A stretch of 6,171 bases of DNA. Origin: Candidatus Dormiibacterota bacterium (GTDB taxonomy: Bacteria > Chloroflexota > Dormibacteria > UBA8260). Below, in pieces: positions 1 through 5,872 of the stretch (position 1 is the stretch's first letter; each line of letters starts with the position of its first letter). The stretch is from NCBI GenBank assembly GCA_955652545.1, contig CATPCA010000112.1, forward strand, positions 1 through 6,171, in the 5' to 3' direction. The notes beneath the pieces were generated by a model, which had not been told where the DNA came from, did not search any database, and saw only the letters and a list, made by a program, of their open reading frames with translations. The position numbers and the translations under genes are program-made.

Positions 1-46
1 CGTCGGGAAGGGGCTCGATGACCCTCCCGATCAGAGGCTCAGCCAC
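1..46 (-). CDS. infA: Translation initiation factor IF-1, N-terminal fragment (runs off the window edge)
   Basis: Only 15 codons are visible, reading MAEPLIGRVIEPLPD from a GTG start. The string GRVIEPLPD matches the conserved early segment of IF-1 (usually EGxVVExLPN, leading into the OB-fold). IF-1 binds the A site of the 30S subunit and assists IF-2 and IF-3 during initiation. The position directly after map is where many Actinobacteria and Firmicutes carry infA, usually followed by rpmJ, rpsM and rpsK. No in-frame ATG occurs upstream within the gap, and the only other in-frame candidate starts there are the weak TTG at 89-91 and CTG at 83-85, so the GTG is the best choice. The N-terminus is about four residues shorter than usual and lacks the common IEVEG stretch. 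The Shine-Dalgarno is weak (GAG about two bases before the start). The identification rests on a very short match plus gene order. Confidence 0.72.
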   Translation of the reverse strand, partial: MAEPLIGRVIEPLPD

Positions 47-129
47 GTCTCGCGCTGAGGCGTGCCGAATTTGGCTGGTTGGCAGCCGCAACGTATGAGT
101 ATACGGAATGGCCGGCTGACACGGCAGAT
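47..129 (-). other. map-infA intergenic region with two small inverted repeats
   Basis: These 83 bases separate the map stop from the proposed infA GTG. This is the largest gap in the window, and a change of transcription unit is plausible here. It contains a 5-bp inverted repeat with a 4-base loop at 92-105 (CGTAT/ATACG) and a second 5-bp repeat with a 5-base loop at 73-87 (GGCTG/CAGCC). Neither is followed by a T-run on the minus strand, so I do not call an intrinsic terminator for map. Confidence 0.5.
98..127 (-). promoter_or_regulatory. Possible sigma70-type promoter for infA
   Basis: On the minus strand the hexamer TATACT (98-103) matches the -10 consensus TATAAT at five of six positions. 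An 18-base spacer separates it from CTGCCG (122-127), a weak -35 match (three of six to TTGACA). Transcription would start near 91 and leave a leader of roughly 45 bases before the infA GTG. The -10 lies inside the short AT-containing inverted repeat at 92-105, which stands out in GC-rich surroundings. The -35 is poor, so this is a suggestion rather than a firm call. Confidence 0.38.
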
Positions 130-906
130 TCACCCCACCGCCGCGTGGGTCGGCCGCGGGGTGAGCACCTCGGGTCCGTTCTCGGTGATGGCCACCGTGT
201 GCTCGAAATAGCAGGAGAGCCGGCCGTCCACGGTCACCACCGTCCAGTCGTCGTCGAGCACGCGCACCTGGGGACCGCCGAGGTTGACCATCGGCTCGAT
301 GGCGAGCACGTAGCCGGGCTTGAGCTCGTTGCCGGTTCCAGGCAGCCCGTAGTTGGGTACCTGGGGAGCCTCATGCATGTTGCGACCGATGCCGTGCCCC
401 ACGTATTCGCGGACCAGCGAGTAACCGTGGGCCTCGGCGTACGTCTGCACCGCGTGCCCGATGTCGCCGATGTGGTTGCCCGGCCGCGCCTGCGCGATGC
501 CCCGCTCGAGCGCCTCGCGGGTGACCTCGATCAGGGCGGTCACCTCGGGAGTGGCCTCGCCGCACGCCACCGACAGCCCGCTGTCGGCCCACCAGCCGTC
601 GAGGATCAGCCCGCAGTCCAGCGACACCAGGTCACCGTCCCTGATCACCCGCTTGCCGGGGATGCCGTGCACCACCTCGTCGTTCACGGAGACGCAGAGT
701 GAGTTGGGGAAGTCCTGGTAGCCGAGGAAGCCGGGGATGCAGCCGTGGTCGCGGATGAACCTGTCCGCCTGGCGGTCGAGGTCGAGCGTGGTGACGCCGT
801 CGCGCACCTCCGCGGCGAGGTGGGCGAGGCAGGCTCCGAGGACCTTCCCGGAGGCGCGCATCTTGTCGATCTCCTCCGGCCGCTTGAGACGGAAGGCGCC
901 GGCCAT
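130..906 (-). CDS. map: Type I methionine aminopeptidase
   Basis: The 258-residue protein removes the initiator methionine from nascent proteins whose second residue is small. It is a cytosolic two-metal enzyme acting near the ribosome exit tunnel. The pita-bread fold metal ligands are all present and fall on the same numbers as in the E. coli enzyme: D97 (SLDCG), D108 (ADSG), H171 (GHGIG), E204 (IEPM) and E235 (FEHT). Substrate-pocket residues H80 (VVHGIP) and H178 (MHEAP) are also there. There is no N-terminal zinc-finger extension, so it is the short type Ia form. The usual HGD around the second metal ligand reads WAD (106-108). The ATG start shares one base with the adk stop (TGATG) and is preceded by GAGGTG at 912-917 with 5 bases of spacing, so it is probably co-translated with adk. 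Confidence 0.97.
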   Translation of the reverse strand: MAGAFRLKRPEEIDKMRASGKVLGACLAHLAAEVRDGVTTLDLDRQADRFIRDHGCIPGFLGYQDFPNSLCVSVNDEVVHGIPGKRVIRDGDLVSLDCGLILDGWWADSGLSVACGEATPEVTALIEVTREALERGIAQARPGNHIGDIGHAVQTYAEAHGYSLVREYVGHGIGRNMHEAPQVPNYGLPGTGNELKPGYVLAIEPMVNLGGPQVRVLDDDWTVVTVDGRLSCYFEHTVAITENGPEVLTPRPTHAAVG

Positions 907-1511
907 CAGGCCACCTCGCCCCGTGCGGCGCCGTTCGGCTTCACCGTCGGGCCGAAGATGGTGAGGATCGATTCGGTCACGGCATCGATTGGCGCGTTGC
1001 CGTTGACGTACTCGATGCGCGTGCCGCTGCCCTCGTAGTAGCCGACCACCGGCGCCGTCTTGGCCTCGTACTCACGCATGCGCTCGATGAACGCCTCGGG
1101 CGTGTCGTCGGCGCGGTGGTCCTGCTCGGCTCGGTGGGCGATTCGTTTGACCAGCTCGCTCTCCGGCACGTCGAAGAAGAGCACCACGCCGATCTCGCGC
1201 CCGGTCCGCTCCAGCATCTCGTCGAGCTCGCGGGCCTGCGGCACGGTGCGCGGGAAACCGTCGAGCAGCACCCCGCCCTTGGCATCGGGCTGGGCCAGGC
1301 GGTGCTCGATGACCCGCACCATGGTCTCGTCGGGGATGAGCCCGCCCGTCGCCATGATCGGCCCCACCTCGCGGCCCAGCTCGCTGTCCGCGGCGACCTC
1401 GTCACGGAGCATCTGGCCGGTGCTGATGTGGGGCATGCGAAAGCGCTCGGAGATGATCGCGGCCTGCGTCCCCTTGCCGCTACCCGGTGGGCCGAAGAGC
1501 ACCGCGATCAC
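906..1511 (-). CDS. adk: Adenylate kinase, short-LID form
   Basis: Catalyses reversible phosphoryl transfer between ATP and AMP to give two ADP in the cytosol. The 201-residue protein begins at a GTG that overlaps the secY stop by four bases (GTGA). Starting here puts the P-loop GPPGSGKGTQ at residues 7-16, as expected for the family. The AMP-binding segment ISTGQMLR lies at 29-36, LLDGFPRT at 82-89, and the HRADDTPE segment around 132-139 replaces a full LID. There are no LID cysteines, and the short LID fits the compact actinobacterial form. One oddity is Gln at position 33, where most bacterial enzymes have Asp in the STGD motif. AAGGG about nine bases upstream may serve as the ribosome binding site. 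The same frame stays open upstream across secY, but that part is not adk. Confidence 0.96.
   Translation of the reverse strand: MIAVLFGPPGSGKGTQAAIISERFRMPHISTGQMLRDEVAADSELGREVGPIMATGGLIPDETMVRVIEHRLAQPDAKGGVLLDGFPRTVPQARELDEMLERTGREIGVVLFFDVPESELVKRIAHRAEQDHRADDTPEAFIERMREYEAKTAPVVGYYEGSGTRIEYVNGNAPIDAVTESILTIFGPTVKPNGAARGEVA
912..917 (-). promoter_or_regulatory. Ribosome binding site of map
   Basis: The minus strand reads GAGGTG five bases before the map ATG. It lies inside the last codons of adk and supports the ATG at 904-906 as the true start. Confidence 0.7.
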
Positions 1512-2851
1512 CGGATGAAGCCCTTGTACTGGCGCATCAGCAGCTGAGTCTCGATCTGCTTCATGGTGTCGAGCGCCACGCCCACGACGATGAGGATGGC
1601 GGTCCCACCGAGGTAGAGGCTGGTGGGGTCTGCGCGAGTGGCGAACGCCGTGAACAGCGGCAGCACCACGGTGATGATGGCGAGGAAGAGCGCCCCCGCC
1701 AGGGTGATTCGCCCCATCACCCGGCCGAGGTACTCCGCCGTACTTCGCCCCGGTCTGATGCCGGGGATGAACGTCGACTGTTTCTTGAGGTTCTCGGCGA
1801 CGTCGTTGGGGTCGAAGACGACTGCCGTGTAGAAGTAGGTGAAGCCGAGGATGAGCAGGAAGTAGATGCCGTTGTAAGCGATGTTGATGTACCACTTCGG
1901 CCCGTTGGGTTGCCAGTTGGCGGTGATCCACGCTGAGGCATTGCCGACGAATCCGCCGGCGCTGGCGAACAGGTTGGCGAAGATGGTCGGGAAGAACATG
2001 ATCGACAGCGCGAAGATGATCGGGATGACGCCCGCGGTGTTGATGCGCAGCGGCAGGAAGTTGCGCCGCCCCTGCGCCGCTGCTCCGGTGCGCGGGTTGA
2101 GCACCCGTTGGGCCGACTGCACCGGGATCTTGCGCTGCGCCTGCTGCACCGCGATGATCCCCGCCGTCACCACCAGCGCAATCAGCGCCACACCGATGAT
2201 CTGGATGACGTGCGAGCCACCGGTGGTGCCGTAGTCGCCGATCGACGGGATCACCCTGGCGATGATGCCGGTGAAGATGATCAGCGACACACCGTTGCCC
2301 ACGCCGTACTCGGTGATCAACTCGCCGAGCCACATGGCGATGATCGTGCCCGCGGTCAGGGTCAGCACGATGCCGATCTCCTGGGCGGTGGTGGCGTTGG
2401 GGATGATCGCCTGGGGCACACCGTTGACGGTCACCGCGTTGGTGTTGGTGAAGAGCGCCAGGAAGCCCCAGCCCTGCAACGCGGCCAGCGGGATGGTCAG
2501 CCAGCGCGTGTAGCGAGTGATCTTCTTGCGGCCCTGCTCGCCTTCCTTGCTCAACTCCTTGAGCCGGATGGAGACCACGGTCATCAGCTGCATGATGATG
2601 GTGGCGTTGATGTAGGGGTTCAGGCCCTCGGCGACGATGGTGAAGCGCTGCAACCCGCCGCCGCCGACGAGGTTGAAGAGGCCGAGCAGCGAGTTGCTGC
2701 TGAACAGCGCCTGCAGCGCCGCCGGCGAAGCACCGGGGATCGAGATGTTGGCCAGCACCCGGAACGCGAGCACCAGGCCGATGGTGATCACCAGCTTGCG
2801 CCGCAGCTCGGGGATGCGCATCGCCTGGCCCAGGGCCTGGAGCAGGTTCAC
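1508..2851 (-). CDS. secY: Preprotein translocase subunit SecY
   Basis: The 447-residue protein is the central channel of the SecYEG translocon in the cytoplasmic membrane. It passes unfolded preproteins driven by SecA and inserts membrane proteins. Ten hydrophobic segments can be placed at roughly 19-38, 76-95, 117-136, 158-177, 186-203, 214-235, 273-295, 322-345, 381-402 and 411-428. The plug region lies near 54-70 and is followed by the conserved segment LNPYINATIIMQL at 78-90. NGVSLIIFTGI (186-196) and the C5-loop motif FIPGIRPG (361-368), with its invariant arginine at 366, are typical SecY signatures. Translation starts at a GTG overlapping the rplO stop (GTGA), supported by a strong AGGAGG ten bases upstream. 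Its stop overlaps the adk start in the same way. Having secY within the spc operon is normal. Confidence 0.98.
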   Translation of the reverse strand: MNLLQALGQAMRIPELRRKLVITIGLVLAFRVLANISIPGASPAALQALFSSNSLLGLFNLVGGGGLQRFTIVAEGLNPYINATIIMQLMTVVSIRLKELSKEGEQGRKKITRYTRWLTIPLAALQGWGFLALFTNTNAVTVNGVPQAIIPNATTAQEIGIVLTLTAGTIIAMWLGELITEYGVGNGVSLIIFTGIIARVIPSIGDYGTTGGSHVIQIIGVALIALVVTAGIIAVQQAQRKIPVQSAQRVLNPRTGAAAQGRRNFLPLRINTAGVIPIIFALSIMFFPTIFANLFASAGGFVGNASAWITANWQPNGPKWYINIAYNGIYFLLILGFTYFYTAVVFDPNDVAENLKKQSTFIPGIRPGRSTAEYLGRVMGRITLAGALFLAIITVVLPLFTAFATRADPTSLYLGGTAILIVVGVALDTMKQIETQLLMRQYKGFIR

Positions 2852-3477
2852 GCCTGCGGCTCCTCCTCAGTGTCCGGTTCTGCGTCAGCGGCGGCAGCCT
2901 CGGTGACGGCCTCGGCCGCGGCGGCGTCACTGTCAGTGTCCCTCCTCTCGGCAGCAACCGCGCGCGCCGAAGCGCGGGCGGACGCCCGCGCCGCAGCCCG
3001 CTCGGTGTCCTGCGCAGCCGGTGGCGCCGCCACCTCGAGCAGGTCGACGCTGCCGCCCGCTGCAACCACCGCCTGCTGCGCCGCGGCCGAGGCGCGGTGC
3101 ACGCGCACCTGTACCGCCACCTTGACGCGGCCGGCGGCGAGCAGCTTCACCGGCTTGTCGGCGCCGCTGACAAGGCCTGCGGCGGCCAGCGCGGCCCCGT
3201 CGACGATCGAGTCCTTGGCGAAGCGGTTGAGCTTGCTGAGATTGACCACCACGTAGTCCTTGCGGAAGCGGTTGTGGAACCCGCGCAGCTTGGGGAGGCG
3301 CATCGACGCCTTCATCTGCCCGCCTTCGAATCCCTTCGGGACGCTGTTGCTCTCCCGCGATCCCTGGCCCTTCATGCCGCGGCCCGAGGTCTTGCCCTGC
3401 CCGGCCGAGATGCCCCGCCCGACCCGGGTACGCTTCTTGCGACTGCCCGGTGCAGGCTTCAGCTCATGCAGCTTCAT
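2848..3477 (-). CDS. rplO: 50S ribosomal protein L15 with long C-terminal extension
   Basis: L15 is a late-assembly protein of the large subunit that binds 23S rRNA. Residues 1-149 match the family: an arginine- and glycine-rich N-terminal arm ([15 protein letters not shown], then [20 protein letters not shown] around 19-38), the segment FEGGQM at 50-55, and a globular C-terminal domain ending near VDLLEVA at 144-150. Usual bacterial L15 is about 145-150 residues, but this one has 209. The extra residues from about 150 are low complexity: an Ala/Arg stretch at 159-179 with [10 protein letters not shown], then an Ala/acidic stretch at 180-207 ending in EEE. The ATG overlaps the rpmD stop (ATGA) and has GGAG eight bases upstream. 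The tail is in frame with no stop before the secY overlap, so it appears to be genuinely translated. Confidence 0.97.
   Translation of the reverse strand: MKLHELKPAPGSRKKRTRVGRGISAGQGKTSGRGMKGQGSRESNSVPKGFEGGQMKASMRLPKLRGFHNRFRKDYVVVNLSKLNRFAKDSIVDGAALAAAGLVSGADKPVKLLAAGRVKVAVQVRVHRASAAAQQAVVAAGGSVDLLEVAAPPAAQDTERAAARASARASARAVAAERRDTDSDAAAAEAVTEAAAADAEPDTEEEPQA
2862..2867 (-). promoter_or_regulatory. Ribosome binding site of secY inside rplO
   Basis: A perfect AGGAGG lies ten bases before the secY GTG and fixes that start. It is formed by the run of glutamate codons (GAG GAG GAG) near the end of the L15 tail, so the same bases serve both as coding sequence and as translation signal. Confidence 0.8.
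2972..2991. repeat. Perfect 9-bp GC palindrome with 2-base centre
   Basis: GCGCGGGCG and its exact reverse complement flank two bases. As RNA it would form a very stable hairpin of eight pairs with a four-base loop. It lies within the Ala/Arg-rich part of the L15 extension. No T-run follows on the minus strand, so it is not an intrinsic terminator. It may simply reflect Ala/Arg codon repetition in GC-rich DNA. Confidence 0.75.
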
Positions 3478-3716
3478 GCGCTCTTCTCCGAGCTCGCCCC
3501 GGCGGCGAGCACGGCCATCCCCTCCGGCGTGTCCGCCGGGATGCCGTTGACGCTCACCAGGTGGCGCACCTTGTGGACCATGCCGCGGATCGACGAGGTG
3601 TTCTGGTGGTCAACGCTGTGGTTGAGCTTGCGCAACCCCAGCGCGGCCAGCGTCGCCTTCTGGTCCGCGGCGTAGCCGATCTTGCTCTTGCGGTACGTCA
3701 CCCGCAGCGTGCTCAT
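3474..3716 (-). CDS. rpmD: 50S ribosomal protein L30
   Basis: A small large-subunit protein that binds 23S rRNA. The 80-residue product starts [14 protein letters not shown] and carries the conserved stretch [15 protein letters not shown] (21-35), followed by the [13 protein letters not shown] segment (44-56), which is typical of L30. The family is usually about 60 residues, and here a further 20 or so residues (about 58-80, Ala/Ser-rich) extend the C-terminus. The ATG overlaps the rpsE stop by four bases, and the stop overlaps the rplO start in the same way, so translation is probably coupled on both sides. I see no strong separate ribosome binding site. Confidence 0.95.
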   Translation of the reverse strand: MSTLRVTYRKSKIGYAADQKATLAALGLRKLNHSVDHQNTSSIRGMVHKVRHLVSVNGIPADTPEGMAVLAAGASSEKSA

Positions 3717-4291
3717 GGGCTCACCGGCTGTGGGGCTACTGCCGGCAGGTCCTCGCCGAGCATCTGCGCGGCGCGCTTGCGGCCGACCAGCTGCTCGGGG
3801 GTTCGGCCACGCAGCTCGGCGACCTCCCGCAGGGTGCGCATGCTCGCCAGCGCGGCGATGGTCGCGCGCACCACGTTGATCGGGTTGTCGGTGCCCAGCG
3901 ACTTGGTGAGGATGTCGTGGATGCCGGCCGCCTCGACCACTGCCCGCATCGAGCTGCCGCTGATGACCCCCGTCCCGGGGACGGCGGGCTTGAGCAGCAC
4001 CTTGGCCGCCCCGAGCTTGTAGTGCACCTCGTGCGGGATGGTCGTGCCCACCATCGGCACGGTGATCATGTGTTTGCGGGCGTCGTCGACGCCCTTGCGG
4101 ATGGCGTCGGGCACCTCACCCGCCTTGCCCAGCCCGGCGCCGACGCGACCGGCGCCGTCACCGACGACGACAAGCGCGCTGAACGAGAATCGCCGCCCGC
4201 CCTTGACCACCTTGGCAACGCGGTTGAGCGAGACGATCTTCTCCTGCAGGTCGCTGGCGCGGTCGTCGCGCCGATCCATGCGCATCGCCAT
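3713..4291 (-). CDS. rpsE: 30S ribosomal protein S5
   Basis: S5 lies on the solvent side of the 30S subunit near S4 and S8, takes part in decoding accuracy and mRNA unwinding, and is the classical site of spectinomycin-resistance changes. The 192-residue protein has the double-stranded RNA-binding-like N-terminal domain (about 15-80), with [19 protein letters not shown] at 28-46. This is the loop region where spectinomycin mutations map in other species, and it looks unaltered here. The C-terminal domain holds PGTGVISG and [19 protein letters not shown]. Length is ordinary for an actinobacterial S5 with a short Pro/Ala tail. GGAG eight bases before the ATG supports the start, and the gap to rplR is two bases. 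Confidence 0.98.
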   Translation of the reverse strand: MAMRMDRRDDRASDLQEKIVSLNRVAKVVKGGRRFSFSALVVVGDGAGRVGAGLGKAGEVPDAIRKGVDDARKHMITVPMVGTTIPHEVHYKLGAAKVLLKPAVPGTGVISGSSMRAVVEAAGIHDILTKSLGTDNPINVVRATIAALASMRTLREVAELRGRTPEQLVGRKRAAQMLGEDLPAVAPQPVSP

Positions 4292-4293
4292 GT

Positions 4294-4668
4294 CTAGAAC
4301 TCCAGTCCCGCTTCACGGGCAGCTTCGGCGAGGGCCCTGACCCTGCCGTGGTAGAGGTACCCGCCGCGGTCGAACACCACCTTGGTCACGCCGGCGCTCT
4401 TGGCACGCTCGGCGATCACCCGGCCCACCACGGCGGCGCCGGCCACCGCGGCGTTGCCCTTGCCGCTCAACTCCTTGCGGACGTCGGTGTCGTGGGTCGA
4501 CGCCGCGGCGAGGGTGCGGCCCGCGCTGTCGTCGATGAGCTGCACCACGATGTGGTTGAGGCTGCGGAAGACGGCGAGACGGGGGCGCGCGGCGGCGCCG
4601 TGGACATTCTTGCGAACGCGGCGGTGGCGGCGGTCGCGAGCGGCGCGACGGTCGAACTTGGTGTGCAT
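4294..4668 (-). CDS. rplR: 50S ribosomal protein L18
   Basis: L18 binds 5S rRNA with L5 and helps attach it to the large subunit. The 124-residue product is of normal length. It begins with a very basic arm (about 6-32, rich in Arg and His), then [20 protein letters not shown] (28-47) and the C-terminal signature [26 protein letters not shown], which starts near residue 99. The start is two bases after the rplF stop, with GGGAAGG ten bases upstream. It ends in TAG. Confidence 0.98.
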   Translation of the reverse strand: MHTKFDRRAARDRRHRRVRKNVHGAAARPRLAVFRSLNHIVVQLIDDSAGRTLAAASTHDTDVRKELSGKGNAAVAGAAVVGRVIAERAKSAGVTKVVFDRGGYLYHGRVRALAEAAREAGLEF

Positions 4669-4670
4669 GG

Positions 4671-5222
4671 CTACTTTGCCTTCCCGGCCTTGCCGGACTT
4701 GCCCGCCTTGCGCTTGATGACCTCGCCGCGGTACATCACGCCCTTGCCCTTGTAAGGCTCGGGCTTGCGGAATGAGCGGATCTTGGCGGCCACTTGGCCG
4801 ACCACTTCCTTGTTGGTGCCACTGACGCTGATCGAGGTCGGCGTGGGCACCTCGATGGTCACGCCGTCGGGCGGGGTGTAGCGGATCGGGTGCGAGTAGC
4901 CGAGGGTGAGCACCAGGTCACCGCCCTGCTTGGAAGCGCGGAAGCCGACGCCGACGAGGTCGAGCCAGCGCACAAAGCCGGTGCTCACACCCTCGACCAT
5001 GTTGGCCACCAACGTGCGGGTGAGCCCGTGCATCGCCCGGTGGATGGTCGTGTCGGTGGGTCTCGCCACGGTGATGAGGCCGTCGTCGACGGTGATGATC
5101 ATCGCCGGGGGCAGGCTGCGCTCGAGCGTGCCGCGGCCACCGGTGACGGTGACGTGGTTGCCAGTGACGCTGACGTCGACGCCGGCGGGGACGGGGATGG
5201 GCAGCTTGCCGATTCTCGACAT
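4671..5222 (-). CDS. rplF: 50S ribosomal protein L6
   Basis: L6 sits at the base of the L7/L12 stalk near the sarcin-ricin loop. The 183-residue protein is of normal length and begins [17 protein letters not shown]. It shows the two repeated domains, with VGVGFRAS near the start of the second. The C-terminal rRNA-binding signature is [16 protein letters not shown], where most bacteria read GIRY, followed by a lysine-rich tail ending [12 protein letters not shown]. The ATG is six bases after the rpsH TAG. No clear Shine-Dalgarno is seen, so re-initiation after rpsH is likely. Confidence 0.98.
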   Translation of the reverse strand: MSRIGKLPIPVPAGVDVSVTGNHVTVTGGRGTLERSLPPAMIITVDDGLITVARPTDTTIHRAMHGLTRTLVANMVEGVSTGFVRWLDLVGVGFRASKQGGDLVLTLGYSHPIRYTPPDGVTIEVPTPTSISVSGTNKEVVGQVAAKIRSFRKPEPYKGKGVMYRGEVIKRKAGKSGKAGKAK

Positions 5223-5228
5223 GGCCGG

Positions 5229-5624
5229 CTACCAGACGTAGGCCACCACCTCGCCCCCGAGGCCGGCGCGCTGCGCAGCCTGGCCGGTCATCAGACCGTG
5301 CGAGGTGGAGATGATGGCGATGCCGAGACCACCGAGGACGCGGGGGATCTCACTCTTGCGTGCGTAGACGCGCAGGCCGGGCCGGCTGATGCGGCGCAGG
5401 CCGGAGAGCGCGCGGCCGCGCGGTGTGCGCGGCTTGAGGGTGATGGTGAGAAGCTGCTGGGGTGCCTCACCGTCCACGGTGAAGCTGTCAACGAACCCCT
5501 CGGCAGCGAGGACGCGGGCGATCTCCACCTTCATCTTCGAGGCAGGGATCACGACGGTCTGGTGGTTGGCCGCGTTGGCGTTGCGAATTCGCGTGAGCAT
5601 GTCGGCGATCGTGTCACTCATCAT
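5229..5624 (-). CDS. rpsH: 30S ribosomal protein S8
   Basis: S8 is a primary 16S rRNA-binding protein (helix 21). In E. coli it is also the translational repressor of the spc operon. The 131-residue protein starts SDTIADMLTRIRNANAAN after two methionines (starts at 5624 or 5621 are both possible). It carries IPASKMKVEIARVL and the C-terminal RNA-binding segment EIPRVLGGLGIAIISTSHG, ending GGEVVAYVW, all canonical. It lies six bases after the rpsN stop. The E. coli S8 target is upstream near rplE, so whether similar feedback exists here cannot be judged from this window. Confidence 0.98.
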   Translation of the reverse strand: MMSDTIADMLTRIRNANAANHQTVVIPASKMKVEIARVLAAEGFVDSFTVDGEAPQQLLTITLKPRTPRGRALSGLRRISRPGLRVYARKSEIPRVLGGLGIAIISTSHGLMTGQAAQRAGLGGEVVAYVW

Positions 5625-5630
5625 GGCCGT

Positions 5631-5816
5631 CTACCAGGAGCTCTTCTTGACGCCGGGGATCTGCCCCTGCGAGGCCATGCCTCGAAAGCAGATGCGGCAC
5701 ATCCCGTACTTGCGCATGAACGCGCGCGGACGCCCGCACACCCCGCAGCGGTTGTGCTGCTGGACGCCGAACTTGGCAGGCCGCAGCGATTTGGCGATCA
5801 ACGATTTCTTGGCCAC
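5631..5816 (-). CDS. rpsN: 30S ribosomal protein S14, zinc-binding type Z
   Basis: S14 of the 30S head. The 61-residue product is the short, zinc-containing form: C24, C27, C40 and C43 make two CxxC pairs (CGVC and CRIC) that bind one zinc. It ends with the conserved [11 protein letters not shown]. This form in the spc operon is typical of Actinobacteria and Firmicutes, and many such genomes also carry a longer cysteine-free paralogue elsewhere, used under zinc limitation. The start codon is GTG, supported by GGAGAGG six bases upstream. A hairpin lies immediately before that site. Confidence 0.98.
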   Translation of the reverse strand: MAKKSLIAKSLRPAKFGVQQHNRCGVCGRPRAFMRKYGMCRICFRGMASQGQIPGVKKSSW

Positions 5817-5822
5817 TTGCTA

Positions 5823-5829
5823 CCTCTCC
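5823..5829 (-). promoter_or_regulatory. Ribosome binding site of rpsN
   Basis: GGAGAGG on the minus strand, six bases before the GTG, decides that start. It directly abuts the 3' arm of the hairpin at 5830-5867. Confidence 0.8.
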
Positions 5830-5867
5830 ACGCCGTATCCGGGGGTGTCCCCGGACGTGCGCGGCGT
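5830..5867 (-). promoter_or_regulatory. Two-part stem-loop in the rplE-rpsN gap
   Basis: The transcript can form an inner 7-bp stem (TCCGGGG/CCCCGGA, 5838-5855) with an ACAC loop, enclosed by an outer 6-bp stem (ACGCCG/CGGCGT, 5862-5867 with 5830-5835). An asymmetric internal loop of six and two bases separates the stems. Both stems are perfect. No T-run follows, so termination is unlikely. The structure ends one base before the rpsN Shine-Dalgarno and may affect rpsN translation, mRNA processing or the rplE/rpsN output ratio. Its function is inferred only. Confidence 0.6.
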
Positions 5868-5872
5868 TCTGT

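Noticed and set aside
73..105. Possible intrinsic terminator after map
   Set aside because: The two inverted repeats have only 5-bp stems and no T-run follows on the minus strand.
79..702. A 207-codon open frame on the plus strand opposite map
   Set aside because: Fully antisense to a well-supported enzyme whose metal ligands are all in place; the composition is that of a shadow frame.
906..3065. A 719-codon open frame on the minus strand, in frame with adk and running across secY into rplO
   Set aside because: Only its last 201 codons match a protein family (adenylate kinase). The rest is the shifted frame of secY, with an Arg/Pro/His-rich composition typical of an off-frame high-GC translation. 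adk starts at the GTG overlapping the secY stop.
2108..3256. A 382-codon open frame on the plus strand opposite secY and rplO
   Set aside because: Antisense to two certain genes, low-complexity content, and no family motifs.
3160..3477. Idea that rplO and its tail are two genes fused by a frameshift
   Set aside because: The L15 core runs without interruption into the tail, codon position bias looks unchanged, and the tail matches no separate protein. An in-frame low-complexity extension is the simpler reading.
5838..5855. Possible rho-independent terminator between rplE and rpsN
   Set aside because: The stem is strong, but it is followed by the rpsN ribosome binding site rather than a T-run, and the operon clearly continues.
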